Of a DNA stretch of 64,000 nt, positions 53,234 through 61,820 are shown piece by piece. Origin of the DNA: Thiobacillus denitrificans (GTDB lineage: Bacteria > Pseudomonadota > Gammaproteobacteria > Burkholderiales > Thiobacillaceae); the NCBI GenBank assembly GCA_002403375.1, contig DHHQ01000018.1:31296-95295 (forward strand), read 5' to 3'. The notes under the pieces were generated by a model. It saw only the letters and a program-made list of their open reading frames with translations. It was not told where the DNA came from and ran no database searches. The position numbers and the translations under genes are program-made. Every line of letters begins with the position of its first letter. Positions within the stretch are counted from its first letter, which is position 1.

Positions 53234-53569
53234 ATGAAAACCATCACGACGACACTGTGCGCGTCCGTGCTGATGGCGTTGGCCGTGCCGGCTCAGGCGA
53301 CGGGCGACCCCAGGGCCGGACAACTCAAGACCTCGATGTGTGCCGGTTGTCACGGGATTCCCGGCTGGCGCACCGCCTATCCCCGCGTCTACAGCGTGCC
53401 CAAGCTGGGCGGACAACACGCGGATTATATCGTGGCGGCGCTCAAGGCCTACAAGAGCGGCGAGCGCAACCACCCGAGCATGGTGGGCATCGTGGCGGAC
53501 CTGTCCGAGCAGGACATGGAGGACATCGCCGCCTACTACGCGTCGTCCTACAGCGGACCCGCCAAGTGA
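53234..53569 (+). CDS. Small c-type cytochrome (c553/c4-like)
   Basis: A 111-residue exported monoheme cytochrome: signal peptide to about residue 22 (AQAT), heme motif CAGCH (Cys-36, Cys-39, His-40), and a Met ligand candidate in HPSMVGIVADL. The C-terminal helix DMEDIAAYYASS is typical of class I c553. GAGG precedes the ATG. It is followed 14 nt later by a second cytochrome of the same type; a TATACT box lies upstream near 53170. Confidence 0.9.
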   Translation: MKTITTTLCASVLMALAVPAQATGDPRAGQLKTSMCAGCHGIPGWRTAYPRVYSVPKLGGQHADYIVAALKAYKSGERNHPSMVGIVADLSEQDMEDIAAYYASSYSGPAK

Positions 53570-53583
53570 GCGAGGAGCGAAAC

Positions 53584-53907
53584 ATGAGAAAACCCCTGTT
53601 GATCCTCGCCGCGCTCGCGCTGGGCACCACGCTGACGACCCATGCCAAGGGCAACGTCGAGGCCGGCAAGGCCAAGTCGGCCACCTGCGCCGCGTGCCAC
53701 GGCGCCGACGGCGTCAGCACCGTGCCGTCCTTCCCCAAGCTCGCCGGCCAGCACTACGACTATCTTTATCAGGCGCTCAAGGACTACCAGACGGGCAGGC
53801 GCAAGAACCCCATCATGGCCGGCCAGGTGGAAAACCTCACCGACCAGGACATGGCCGATCTCGCCGCCTATTTCTCGAAGCAGAGGGGGCTGAGCGTCAA
53901 GTACTGA
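53584..53907 (+). CDS. Small c-type cytochrome (c553/c4-like), second copy
   Basis: A 107-residue exported monoheme cytochrome: signal peptide to about residue 21, heme motif CAACH (Cys-35, Cys-38, His-39), LAGQHYDYLYQALKDYQTG and Met ligand candidate in NPIMAGQVENL, ending DMADLAAYFSKQ. It shares its layout with the preceding cytochrome, so the pair is probably a tandem duplication with divergence. They may shuttle electrons between periplasmic dehydrogenases and oxidase. Confidence 0.92.
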   Translation: MRKPLLILAALALGTTLTTHAKGNVEAGKAKSATCAACHGADGVSTVPSFPKLAGQHYDYLYQALKDYQTGRRKNPIMAGQVENLTDQDMADLAAYFSKQRGLSVKY

Positions 53908-53934
53908 CGCCCGCCCTTCGCAACGGAGTCCCGC

Positions 53935-54417
53935 ATGCCCATCCGCCGCGTCGTTCTGCCCGTCCTGTTCGCCTGCGCGGCGCTGCTGTCGGGCGGCTGC
54001 GCCAGCCTCACCGGGCGCGCGCCCGTCGAGGTCATGGTCGCCGGCGTCGAGCCGCTGCAGGGCGAGGGCCTGGAACTGCGCATGCTCGTCAAGCTGCGCA
54101 TCCAGAATCCCAACGACCTGCCGCTCGAGTTCAACGGCGTGTCGCTGCAGATGGACGTGCAGGGCCGGCGCTTCGCCACCGGCGTGAGCGACGCCACCGG
54201 CAGCGTGCCGCGCTTCGGCGAGGCGCTCGTCGAGGTCCCGGTGAGCGTGTCGGTGCTGCGCATCGCGCAGCAGGCGATCGGCGTCATGGCCGACGAGCGG
54301 CGCGGCAAGCTCGCCTACGAGATGACCGGAAGGCTCGCCGGGCCGGCGTTCCAGAGCGTGCGCTTCAGGTCGAGCGGCGAGCTCGCGCTGCCTGCCTACC
54401 TGCTGCCCGCGGAGTGA
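53935..54417 (+). CDS. LEA14-like lipoprotein
   Basis: A 160-residue lipoprotein (lipobox SGGC, Cys-21) whose mature part resembles the LEA type 2/WHy fold: ELRMLVKLRIQNPNDLPLEFNGVSLQMDVQG, then EVPVSVSVLRIA. Such domains are linked to desiccation or envelope stress in other organisms; function here is unknown. It follows the second cytochrome by 27 nt and may be co-transcribed. Confidence 0.8.
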   Translation: MPIRRVVLPVLFACAALLSGGCASLTGRAPVEVMVAGVEPLQGEGLELRMLVKLRIQNPNDLPLEFNGVSLQMDVQGRRFATGVSDATGSVPRFGEALVEVPVSVSVLRIAQQAIGVMADERRGKLAYEMTGRLAGPAFQSVRFRSSGELALPAYLLPAE

Positions 54418-54423
54418 GCCGGG

Positions 54424-55347
54424 CTACAGCCCGGCGAGCGCCTTGACGTGCGCCGCGACGCTGCGCCCCAGCGCACTGAGGTCGTAGCCGCCCTCCAGCA
54501 CCGAGACGATGCGGCGTTCGGCGTGGCGCGCGGCGACGTCCATGACCTGCTCGGTGATCCACGTGTAGTCGGCCTCGACCAGCCCGAACTGCGCCATGTC
54601 GTCCTCGCGGTGACCGTCGAAGCCGGCGGAGCACAGCAGCAATTGCGGGCGGAAGGCTTCCAGTTGCGGCAGCACGCGCGCGCTGAAGGCCTCGCGGTAG
54701 GCGAGGCCGGTGGTGCCCGCCGGCAGCGGCACGTTGACGATGTGCGTGCTCACGGTGTCGGCGCCGCAGTGGGGATAGAAGGGGTGCTGGAAGGTCGAGC
54801 ACAGCATCACGCGCGGCTCGTCCGTGAAGATGGCCTCGGTGCCGTTGCCGTGGTGCACGTCGAAGTCGACGATGGCGACGCGCGCGAGGCGGTGCGCCGC
54901 CAGCGCGTGCGCCGCCGCGACCGCGACGTTGTTGAAGATGCAGAAGCCCATCGCCTGGTCGCGCGTCGCGTGGTGGCCGGGCGGACGGCAGGCGACGAAG
55001 GCGCTCGCCACCTCGCCACGCATCACCAGGTCGACCGCCATCGCCGCGCCGCCGGCGGCGTGCCAGGCGGCTTCCAGGGTGTGCGGATTCATGCTGGTGT
55101 CGGGGTCGAGCGCGTGGTGGCCCTCGCGCGGCGAGGCGGCCTCGACCGCGTCGACGTACGCGGCGTCGTGCACGCGCAGCAGTTCTTCGCGCGTTGCCGC
55201 GCGCGCTTCGTGATGGGCGAGGAAATCGAACAGGTGCGCGGCGTGCAGGCGGTCGTCGATGGCGCGCAGCCGCTGCGGACTTTCCGGATGCCAGGCGCCC
55301 ATGTCGTGCCGGAGGTAGGAGGGGTGGGTGATGTAGGCGGTGTGCAT
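54424..55347 (-). CDS. Histone deacetylase family protein (AcuC/amidohydrolase type)
   Basis: A 307-residue class II-like deacetylase. The zinc and charge-relay residues are visible: PPGHHAT (His-125, His-126), FDVHHGNGTEAIF (Asp-163, His-165), and CSAGFDGHREDD (zinc Asp). Bacterial members remove acetyl groups from protein lysines (AcuC on acetyl-CoA synthetase) or from polyamines. It is divergent from the acetyltransferase gene, with 107 bp between starts. Confidence 0.9.
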   Translation of the reverse strand: MHTAYITHPSYLRHDMGAWHPESPQRLRAIDDRLHAAHLFDFLAHHEARAATREELLRVHDAAYVDAVEAASPREGHHALDPDTSMNPHTLEAAWHAAGGAAMAVDLVMRGEVASAFVACRPPGHHATRDQAMGFCIFNNVAVAAAHALAAHRLARVAIVDFDVHHGNGTEAIFTDEPRVMLCSTFQHPFYPHCGADTVSTHIVNVPLPAGTTGLAYREAFSARVLPQLEAFRPQLLLCSAGFDGHREDDMAQFGLVEADYTWITEQVMDVAARHAERRIVSVLEGGYDLSALGRSVAAHVKALAGL

Positions 55348-55454
55348 GACGCGGCGGCTGACGGGATGGCCACACTATAGTCCGGCGGTTGGCCGTGTAA
55401 CAGGGATGGCCTAGGATAGACATCCCCCTCAGGACGAGCGCCGCCTCAGCGACC

Positions 55455-58133
55455 ATGCCCCAACACTATCTGCATCCCCTGTTCAACGCCCGCTCGGTGG
55501 CGGTCTTCGGCGCCAGCGAGCGCGAGGATTCGGTCGCCGGAACGCTGTTCCGCAATCTGCAGCATGCGGGCTACCAGGGCGAGGCCTACCCGGTCAACCC
55601 GAAGTACGAGATGGTGTACGGCGTGCGCTGCTTCGCCAGCGCGCTCGACCTGCCGGCGGTTCCCGAGCTGGCGTTGATTGCCACCCCGGCGGCGACGGTC
55701 GCGCAGATCCTGGACGAATGCGGGCAGCGCGGCATCCGCCACGCGATCGTGCTGTCGGCCGGGTTCCGCGAGACCGGCAAGGCCGGCGCGGCGCTCGAGG
55801 AAAATTTGAAGACCGTGGCGAAACGGCACGGCATCCGCTTCATCGGCCCCAACTGCCTCGGCATCCAGCGGCCGTCGATCGGGCTCAACGCCACCTTCAG
55901 CCAGGGCGCCACGCTGGAGGGCGACCTCGCGCTGGTGTCGCAGTCGGGCGCGATCTGCACCGCCATGCTCGACTGGGCGGAGACCAACGGCATCGGCTTT
56001 TCCAGCGTGGTGTCGACCGGCGCCTCCGCCGACCTCGACTTCGGCGAGATCCTCGACTACCTCGCCACCGACACCAGGACGCGCGGCATCCTGCTCTACA
56101 TCGAGGGCATCCGCGACGCGCGCCGCTTCATGAGCGCGCTGCGCGCGACGGCGCGCCTGAAGCCGATCGTGCTGGTCAAGGTGGGGCGCCACGAGGCGGG
56201 GTCGCGCGCGGTCGCTTCGCACACCGGCGCGCTGGTCGGCTCGGACGCGGTGTTCGACGCGCTGGTGCGGCGCGCCGGCGTGGTGCGCGTCAACACCATC
56301 CTGCAGCTGTTCGCCTCGGCGCGCGCGCTGTCGACCCACATCAAGCCGTCCGGCAACCGGCTCGCCATCGTCACCAACGGCGGCGGCCCCGGCGTGATGG
56401 CGACCGACCTCGCGGTCGACATGGGGGTGCGCATGGCCGAACTGTCGCCGCCGACGCTGGCGGCGCTCGACAGCGTGCTGCCAGCCAACTGGTCGCACGG
56501 CAACCCGCTCGACATCATCGGCGACGCCACCGCCGAGCGCTACCGCGCGGCGGTCGGCGCCTGCCTCGGCGACGACCAGGTCGACGGCGTGCTGGTGATG
56601 CTGACGCCGCAGGCGATGACGCGGCCGTCCGAGGCGGCCGAGGCGGTGGTCGAGGTGGCGAAGACCTCGCACAAGCCGGTGCTCACGTGCTGGATGGGCG
56701 AGGCGCAGGTGCACGCGGGGCGGCGGCTGTTCAAGCAGGCCGGGATTCCCTACTTCACCACGCCGGAGCCGGCGGTCGAGGTGTTCTCCTTCCTCTCCGC
56801 TTTCTACGAGAACCAGCGCCAGCTGATGCAGACGCCGGGGCCGCTGTCGCACCAGGCCGAGCCCGATATCGAGGGCGCGCGCCTGATCATCGAAAGCGCG
56901 CTGGCGCACGGCCGGCATCTCTTGAACGAGGTGGAATCGAAGGCGCTGCTGTCGGCGTTCCGCATCCCGATCGCGCAGACGCTGATCGCGCGCAACCCGA
57001 TGGAGGCGATGCTGATGGCGCAGCAGATGGGCTTCCCGGTGGCGATGAAGATCAACTCGCCGGACATCACCCACAAGTCAGACGTCAACGGCGTGCGCCT
57101 CGGGCTTTCCAGCGGCCAGGCGGTGCGCGCCGCCTATGGCGAGATGCTCGCCGATATCCAGCGCCTGCGCCCCGACGCCACCCTCGACGGCGTCGTCATC
57201 GAGCCGATGGTGGTCCGCCCCCACGCGCGCGAGGTACTGCTCGGCATGATCTCGGACCCGGTGCTGGGGCCGGTGATCGTGTTCGGCACCGGCGGCGTCG
57301 ACGTCGAGGCGTTCCAGGACCGCGCGGTGACGCTGCCGCCGCTCAACCGCTACCTCGCGCAGGACCTGGTCCGCCGCACCCGCGCCGCGACGCTGCTGGG
57401 GCCGTTCCGCAACCGCCCGCCGGTCGATATGGACGCGCTCGAGAACGTGCTGCTGCGGCTGTCGGAAATGGTCTGCGAGCTGCCCTGGCTCGCGGAAATG
57501 GACATCAACCCGTTGCTGGTCGACGAGCACGGGGCGCTCGCGCTCGACGCGCGCATCGTCATCGCGCCGCGGGTGCCTTCCGCCGACCGCTACGGCCACA
57601 TGGCGATCCATCCCTACCCGACGCACCTGGTGACGCACTGGCAGCTGCCCGACGGCCACGACGTGGTGATCCGCCCGATCCGCCCGGAGGACGCCGAGCT
57701 GACCCAGGGCTTCGTCAAGAGCCTGTCGGCGGAGAGCCGCTACTTCCGCTTCATGGACGCGGTGAGCGAGCTGTCGCCGGCCGCGCTCGCGCGGCTGACC
57801 CAGATCGACTACACGCGCGAGATGGCGCTGCTGGCGCTGACCGAGGTCGACGGCCGCGAGGTCGAGCTCGGCGTGGCGCGCTACGCGATCAACCCCGACG
57901 GCGACTCGTGCGAGTTCGCGCTGGTGGTCAACGACGCGTGGCAGAAGCAGGGCATCGGCCACAAGCTGATGGACGTGCTGATGGACGTCGCGCGCGGCAA
58001 GGGGCTCGAGCGGATGGAGGGCGAAGTGCTGAAGAGCAACCAGCCGATGCTGAAGCTGGTTCAGGGGCTCGGCTTCGCCATCGAACCGCACCCGGAGGAC
58101 GACAGCGTGCGCCGGGTCTGGCGCGAGCTGTAG
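55455..58133 (+). CDS. Pat-type protein acetyltransferase (acyl-CoA synthetase-like domain fused to GNAT)
   Basis: An 892-residue fusion. Residues about 1-460 resemble ADP-forming acetyl-CoA synthetase (CoA-binding SVAVFGASERED, FIGPNCLGIQRP), about 470-700 are ATP-grasp-like (PVAMKINSPDITHKSDVNGV), and about 735-890 a GNAT domain (IRPIRPEDAELTQGFVKSL, QGIGHKLMDVLMD). Homologues (Pat/YfiQ) acetylate lysines and inactivate acetyl-CoA synthetase when acetyl-CoA is high. The facing deacetylase gene supports this reading. No strong ribosome-binding site is visible. Confidence 0.9.
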   Translation: MPQHYLHPLFNARSVAVFGASEREDSVAGTLFRNLQHAGYQGEAYPVNPKYEMVYGVRCFASALDLPAVPELALIATPAATVAQILDECGQRGIRHAIVLSAGFRETGKAGAALEENLKTVAKRHGIRFIGPNCLGIQRPSIGLNATFSQGATLEGDLALVSQSGAICTAMLDWAETNGIGFSSVVSTGASADLDFGEILDYLATDTRTRGILLYIEGIRDARRFMSALRATARLKPIVLVKVGRHEAGSRAVASHTGALVGSDAVFDALVRRAGVVRVNTILQLFASARALSTHIKPSGNRLAIVTNGGGPGVMATDLAVDMGVRMAELSPPTLAALDSVLPANWSHGNPLDIIGDATAERYRAAVGACLGDDQVDGVLVMLTPQAMTRPSEAAEAVVEVAKTSHKPVLTCWMGEAQVHAGRRLFKQAGIPYFTTPEPAVEVFSFLSAFYENQRQLMQTPGPLSHQAEPDIEGARLIIESALAHGRHLLNEVESKALLSAFRIPIAQTLIARNPMEAMLMAQQMGFPVAMKINSPDITHKSDVNGVRLGLSSGQAVRAAYGEMLADIQRLRPDATLDGVVIEPMVVRPHAREVLLGMISDPVLGPVIVFGTGGVDVEAFQDRAVTLPPLNRYLAQDLVRRTRAATLLGPFRNRPPVDMDALENVLLRLSEMVCELPWLAEMDINPLLVDEHGALALDARIVIAPRVPSADRYGHMAIHPYPTHLVTHWQLPDGHDVVIRPIRPEDAELTQGFVKSLSAESRYFRFMDAVSELSPAALARLTQIDYTREMALLALTEVDGREVELGVARYAINPDGDSCEFALVVNDAWQKQGIGHKLMDVLMDVARGKGLERMEGEVLKSNQPMLKLVQGLGFAIEPHPEDDSVRRVWREL

Positions 58134-58137
58134 GCGC

Positions 58138-58575
58138 CTACCCCACGCTGCCGAGCTTGCGGTCGACGCAGGCGAGGTAGGCCTCGGCGTCGTAGGTCGT
58201 GCCGCCGCGCTGCGCCTGCCAGATCATTTCGGCGAGGCAGTCGATGAGCTCGTGCTCCGCCTGCATGACGTCGCCGCGGCGCTCGGCGAGCAGGCGGTGG
58301 CGCTCGCGGACGCCGGCGGGCTGGTCGATCGAGACCTGCTCGGCGATCGCGAGGTGCATCGACAGGTGCATGAAGGGGTTGGTCTCGCCGAGCTCGGGCG
58401 GGTATTCGCGTTCGCGGTAGCGTTCGGGGTCGTCGAGCACCGGGTGGTATTCCGGGTGCGCGAGGATGACCTGCAGCGCCGGCACTTCGGCCCCCGCCAG
58501 CGCCTGGCCGGCACGGTACTTGGCCCAGGTGTCGAAGAAGAACCGCCGCACCTGGTCGCGGCTGGGACTGAACAT
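58138..58575 (-). CDS. DUF1841 family protein
   Basis: A 145-residue soluble protein of a family found in beta- and gammaproteobacteria: FSPSRDQVRRFFFDTWAKYR, HPEYHPVLDD, and NPFMHLSMHLAIAEQVSID with conserved His residues. Function unknown. Its ATG shares a base with the nth stop (TGATG), so it belongs to the rnf-nth unit. It converges with the Pat-type gene, leaving 4 nt between stops. Confidence 0.85.
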   Translation of the reverse strand: MFSPSRDQVRRFFFDTWAKYRAGQALAGAEVPALQVILAHPEYHPVLDDPERYREREYPPELGETNPFMHLSMHLAIAEQVSIDQPAGVRERHRLLAERRGDVMQAEHELIDCLAEMIWQAQRGGTTYDAEAYLACVDRKLGSVG

Positions 58576-59264
58576 CAATCGGTCCGGGCGGGCGCAGCCC
58601 GGCGCTTGGCGCCCGCCGTGCCCGCCGGCGCCGGCCACGTCTTGTCCTTGTATTCGCACAGGTCGGCGATGATGCACTCGTGGCACTTCGGCTTCCGCGC
58701 CTGGCACACGTAGCGCCCGTGCAGGATCAGCCAGTGGTGGGCGTCGACCAGGAATTCCTTCGGCACCACGCGCATGAGCTTCTTCTCGACTTCCAGCACG
58801 GTCTTGCCGGGCGCCAGGCCGGTGCGGTTGGCGACGCGGAAGATGTGGGTATCGACCGCCATCGTCGGCTGGCCGAAGGCGGTGTTGAGGATTACGTTGG
58901 CGGTCTTGCGGCCCACGCCGGGCAGCGCCTCGAGCGCGGCGCGCTCCGCCGGCACCTGGCCACCGTGCTGCTCGACCAGCATGCGGCAGGTGGCGATGAG
59001 GTGGCGCGCCTTGCTCCTGTAGAGGCCGATCGTCTTGATGATGTCGGCGAGCCCGTCTTCGCCGAGCGCGTGGATCGCCTCCGGCGTGTTGGCGACCGGG
59101 AACAGCCGGCGCGTCGCCAGGTTGACGCCCTTGTCGGTCGCCTGCGCCGAGAGCAGGACCGCGACCAGCAGCTCGAACGGCGTCGAGTATTCCAACTCGG
59201 TGGTGGGCTTGGGATTGGCCGCGCGCAGGCGGCTGAAGATTTCGTGGCGCTTGGCGGCGTTCAT
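58575..59264 (-). CDS. nth: Endonuclease III
   Basis: A 229-residue DNA glycosylase/AP lyase for oxidised pyrimidines. The HhH motif LPGVGRKTA gives catalytic Lys-120, Asp-138 lies in VDTHIF, and the [4Fe-4S] cysteines are 187, 194, 197 and 203. These positions match E. coli Nth exactly. It carries a short extra Ala/Arg-rich C-terminus. It lies downstream of rnfE, the order known from many proteobacteria. Confidence 0.97.
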   Translation of the reverse strand: MNAAKRHEIFSRLRAANPKPTTELEYSTPFELLVAVLLSAQATDKGVNLATRRLFPVANTPEAIHALGEDGLADIIKTIGLYRSKARHLIATCRMLVEQHGGQVPAERAALEALPGVGRKTANVILNTAFGQPTMAVDTHIFRVANRTGLAPGKTVLEVEKKLMRVVPKEFLVDAHHWLILHGRYVCQARKPKCHECIIADLCEYKDKTWPAPAGTAGAKRRAAPARTD

Positions 59265-59288
59265 GGTGCGGCGTTCATCGTCCCCGGT

Positions 59289-59441
59289 TCACTGCTCGGC
59301 GAGGCGCTGCTTCAGCGCGCGCTTCTCGGCCTGGCGCCTGGCGCCGGCCGGCTTCCCGTGCTCGCCCGCCTTGCGGCCAAGCGCCAGCGGAACGTAGGGG
59401 TTGCGCGGCTTGGGTACGCGCCTCTTCAGTGGCGGCTTCAT
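59289..59441 (-). CDS. Small basic protein in the rnf-nth unit (50 residues)
   Basis: I do not recognise a named family. The 50 residues are strongly basic (MKPPLKRRVPKPRNPYVPLA, then KAGEHGKPAGARRQAEKRALK), with no hydrophobic segment. The ATG overlaps the rnfE stop as ATGA, and the gene ends 24 nt before nth, so the coupling argues that it is translated. The composition suggests RNA or ribosome association, which is only a guess. Confidence 0.6.
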   Translation of the reverse strand: MKPPLKRRVPKPRNPYVPLALGRKAGEHGKPAGARRQAEKRALKQRLAEQ

Positions 59442-60115
59442 GCCGCGGCCGGCAGGGCGGCGCGCACGCGCTGCTCGGCGCGCGCCTTGTTCCAGTTGTG
59501 CACGGCGATCAGCAGGCCGAGCGCGATGAACGCGCCGGGCGGCAGGACGGCGAGCAGGAAACCCTGGTAGCCGGGCAGCACGTGCAGCACGAACTGCTTC
59601 GCTTCCTCGCCGAACACCAGGTCGATGCCGGAGAACAGCGTGCCCTGGCCGGCGAGCTCGCGCATGCCGCCCAGCACCACCAGCACGGTCGTCAGGCCGA
59701 GGCCCATCGCAAGCGCGTCGATCACGCTGTGCAGCGGGCGGTTCTTCGAGGCGAAGGCGTCGGCGCGCGCCAGCACGATGCAGTTGGTGGTGATCAGCGG
59801 GATGAAGATGCCCAGCACCAGGTAGAGCGGATGCACGAAGGCGTTCATCACCAGGTCGACCACGGTCACCAGCGCCGCGATGATGAGGACGAACACCGGG
59901 ATGCGGATCTCGTGCGGGACGAAGTGGCGCACGCCGGAGACCGCGCCGCTCGCGGTGACCATCACCAGCATGGTCGCCAGGCCGAGCGACAGCGCGTTGA
60001 CCACGGTGTTGCTGATCGCCAGCAGCGGACACAGGCCGAGCAGCTGCACCAGGCCGGCGTTCTGCTTGATGAGACCGTTGTGGAACAGGCTGCGGAATTC
60101 TGCTGCGGTGATCAT
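59438..60115 (-). CDS. rnfE: Electron transport complex subunit RnfE/RsxE
   Basis: A 225-residue integral membrane subunit of the Rnf complex with about six helices: NAGLVQLLGLCPLLAISNTVVNAL, FIPLITTNCIVLARADAFASKN. The conserved cysteines (LLGLCP, TTNC) match the RnfA/RnfE pair that holds a membrane [2Fe-2S] centre. The ATG at 60115 overlaps the rnfG stop by 4 nt. An Arg/Ala-rich C-terminal tail follows the last helix. Confidence 0.95.
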   Translation of the reverse strand: MITAAEFRSLFHNGLIKQNAGLVQLLGLCPLLAISNTVVNALSLGLATMLVMVTASGAVSGVRHFVPHEIRIPVFVLIIAALVTVVDLVMNAFVHPLYLVLGIFIPLITTNCIVLARADAFASKNRPLHSVIDALAMGLGLTTVLVVLGGMRELAGQGTLFSGIDLVFGEEAKQFVLHVLPGYQGFLLAVLPPGAFIALGLLIAVHNWNKARAEQRVRAALPAAA

Positions 60116-60765
60116 GGCTGGGCTCCTTTTGCGGGCGGGGCGACGATGGCCTCGCGGTGGCGCGCGAAATAGTCGAGCGCGCCGCCGACCGCCTTGACCA
60201 CCGCGCGCGGGGTGATGGTCGCGCCGGCGCGGGTGTCGAACGCGCCGCCATCCTTGGCGACCTTCCAGTGCTTGGGCAGCGGATTCGCCAGCGACTTGCC
60301 GGCGAACTGGTCGATCCATGCGCTCTTGCTGCGAACGATGTAGTCGCCGAGGCCGGGCGTCTCGCGGTGCGCGGTGACGCGCACGCCGGTCACGCTGCCG
60401 TCGATCGCGATGCCGACGATCAGGCCGATGTCGCCGCTGTAGCCGTCGGGGGCGACCGCTTGCAGCACCACCGCGGTCACCTCGCCGCCGCGGCGCGCGA
60501 CCCACAGCGCGGACGGCTTGCGGGTGCCGAGCAGGTCGTGCGGCGGCAGCGTGCGCTCGCTCGCCAGCAGGTCGTTGTCGTACAGTGCGGCGGGCAGCAC
60601 CTGCTCGAGAAGCGCGCGCTGCTCGGCCTGCTGGCTGCGGGCGATGGTGGGCTCGGTGCGGTCGTGGGTGACCGCCAGCAGGGTGGTGCCGGCGAGCGCG
60701 AACACGAGCAGGATCGCGCCGGTCCGCAGTGCGTTCTTCAACGCCGCCCGCATCTGCGGCGTCAT
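60112..60765 (-). CDS. rnfG: Electron transport complex subunit RnfG/RsxG (FMN carrier)
   Basis: A 217-residue protein with one N-terminal membrane helix (about residues 12-32) and a periplasmic domain with TPGLGDYIVRSKSAWI and the covalent FMN site region FDTRAGATIT (residues 177-185). The FMN is attached to a Thr by ApbE, which is not in this window. It overlaps rnfD and rnfE by 4 nt each. Confidence 0.95.
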   Translation of the reverse strand: MTPQMRAALKNALRTGAILLVFALAGTTLLAVTHDRTEPTIARSQQAEQRALLEQVLPAALYDNDLLASERTLPPHDLLGTRKPSALWVARRGGEVTAVVLQAVAPDGYSGDIGLIVGIAIDGSVTGVRVTAHRETPGLGDYIVRSKSAWIDQFAGKSLANPLPKHWKVAKDGGAFDTRAGATITPRAVVKAVGGALDYFARHREAIVAPPAKGAQP

Positions 60766-61796
60766 GAGCGGGGGGCCTCGCCCTTGCGCGCCTCGCCGTA
60801 GACGCGCGGCTGGGTGTACTGGTCGATCAGCGGCACCGAGAGGTTCATCAGCAGGATCGCGAACGCCACGCCGTCGGGGTAGCCGCCCCAGGTGCGGATC
60901 ACGATGGTGAGGAAGCCCGCGCCGAAGCCGAAGATCAGCCTGCCGCGTGGCGTCGTCGCCCCCGACACCGGGTCGGTGGCGATGAAGAACGCGCCCAGCA
61001 TCACCGACGGCGCGAACAGGTGGAACCAGGGCGCGCCGAAACGGCCGGCGTCGAAGAAGTGCAGGAAGCCGGCGGTGAGCCAGACGCCGGCGAGGAAGGC
61101 GAGCGGGACCTGCCAGCCGATGATGCGCAGCGCCCACAGCAGCAGGCCGCCGGCGAGGAAGGCCGCCGCCAGCCACTCGAAGCCGGTGCCGCCGTAGTGG
61201 CCGAAGATCGGCTGCGTCATGATCTCGTCGACGGTGTGCTGCTGCAGCAGACCGGTGCGCAGCGCGTCGAGCGGGGTGGCCATGGTGACGGCGTCGAGCG
61301 TGGCCTTCGGCACGTCGCCGCCGAAGATCACCATCGCGCTCTGTGCCAGCGTGAGCGGGGTCGCGGTCAGTTCCAGCGGCCCGGCCCACTGCGTCATCTG
61401 CACCGGGAACGACACGATCAGCACCGCGTAGCCGACCATCGCCGGGTTGAAGATGTTCTGCCCCAGGCCGCCGTAGAGGTGCTTGGCGACCACGATGGCG
61501 AACAGCGTGCCGGTCACGATCAGCCACCACGGCGCGAGCGAGGGCAGCGACAGCGCCAGCAGCCAGGCGGTGACGATGGCGGACAGGTCGGTGAGGAAGG
61601 GCTTGGCCGGATAGCCGCGCGCCTTCAGCATCGCCGCCTCGGCCGCCAGCGCGGTGACGGTGGCGAGCGACAGGGTGACCAGGATGCCCGGCCCGAACAG
61701 CCAGACGTACACGCCGACGCCGGGCAGGAGTGCCGCCAGCACCCAGGCCATGACCTGGGTCACACTGCTGCGGCCGATGATGAAAGGAGCGGGCAT
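60762..61796 (-). CDS. rnfD: Electron transport complex subunit RnfD/RsxD
   Basis: A 344-residue membrane subunit with about nine to ten helices: LAALLPGVGVYVWLFGPGI, GGLGQNIFNPAMVGYAVL, and the FMN-attachment region DPVSGATTPRG. It carries a second covalent FMN in the membrane part of Rnf. It follows rnfC by 24 nt and overlaps rnfG. Confidence 0.96.
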   Translation of the reverse strand: MPAPFIIGRSSVTQVMAWVLAALLPGVGVYVWLFGPGILVTLSLATVTALAAEAAMLKARGYPAKPFLTDLSAIVTAWLLALSLPSLAPWWLIVTGTLFAIVVAKHLYGGLGQNIFNPAMVGYAVLIVSFPVQMTQWAGPLELTATPLTLAQSAMVIFGGDVPKATLDAVTMATPLDALRTGLLQQHTVDEIMTQPIFGHYGGTGFEWLAAAFLAGGLLLWALRIIGWQVPLAFLAGVWLTAGFLHFFDAGRFGAPWFHLFAPSVMLGAFFIATDPVSGATTPRGRLIFGFGAGFLTIVIRTWGGYPDGVAFAILLMNLSVPLIDQYTQPRVYGEARKGEAPRS

Positions 61797-61820
61797 GGGG
61801 TCGTGTGCTTTCCGGAGGCC

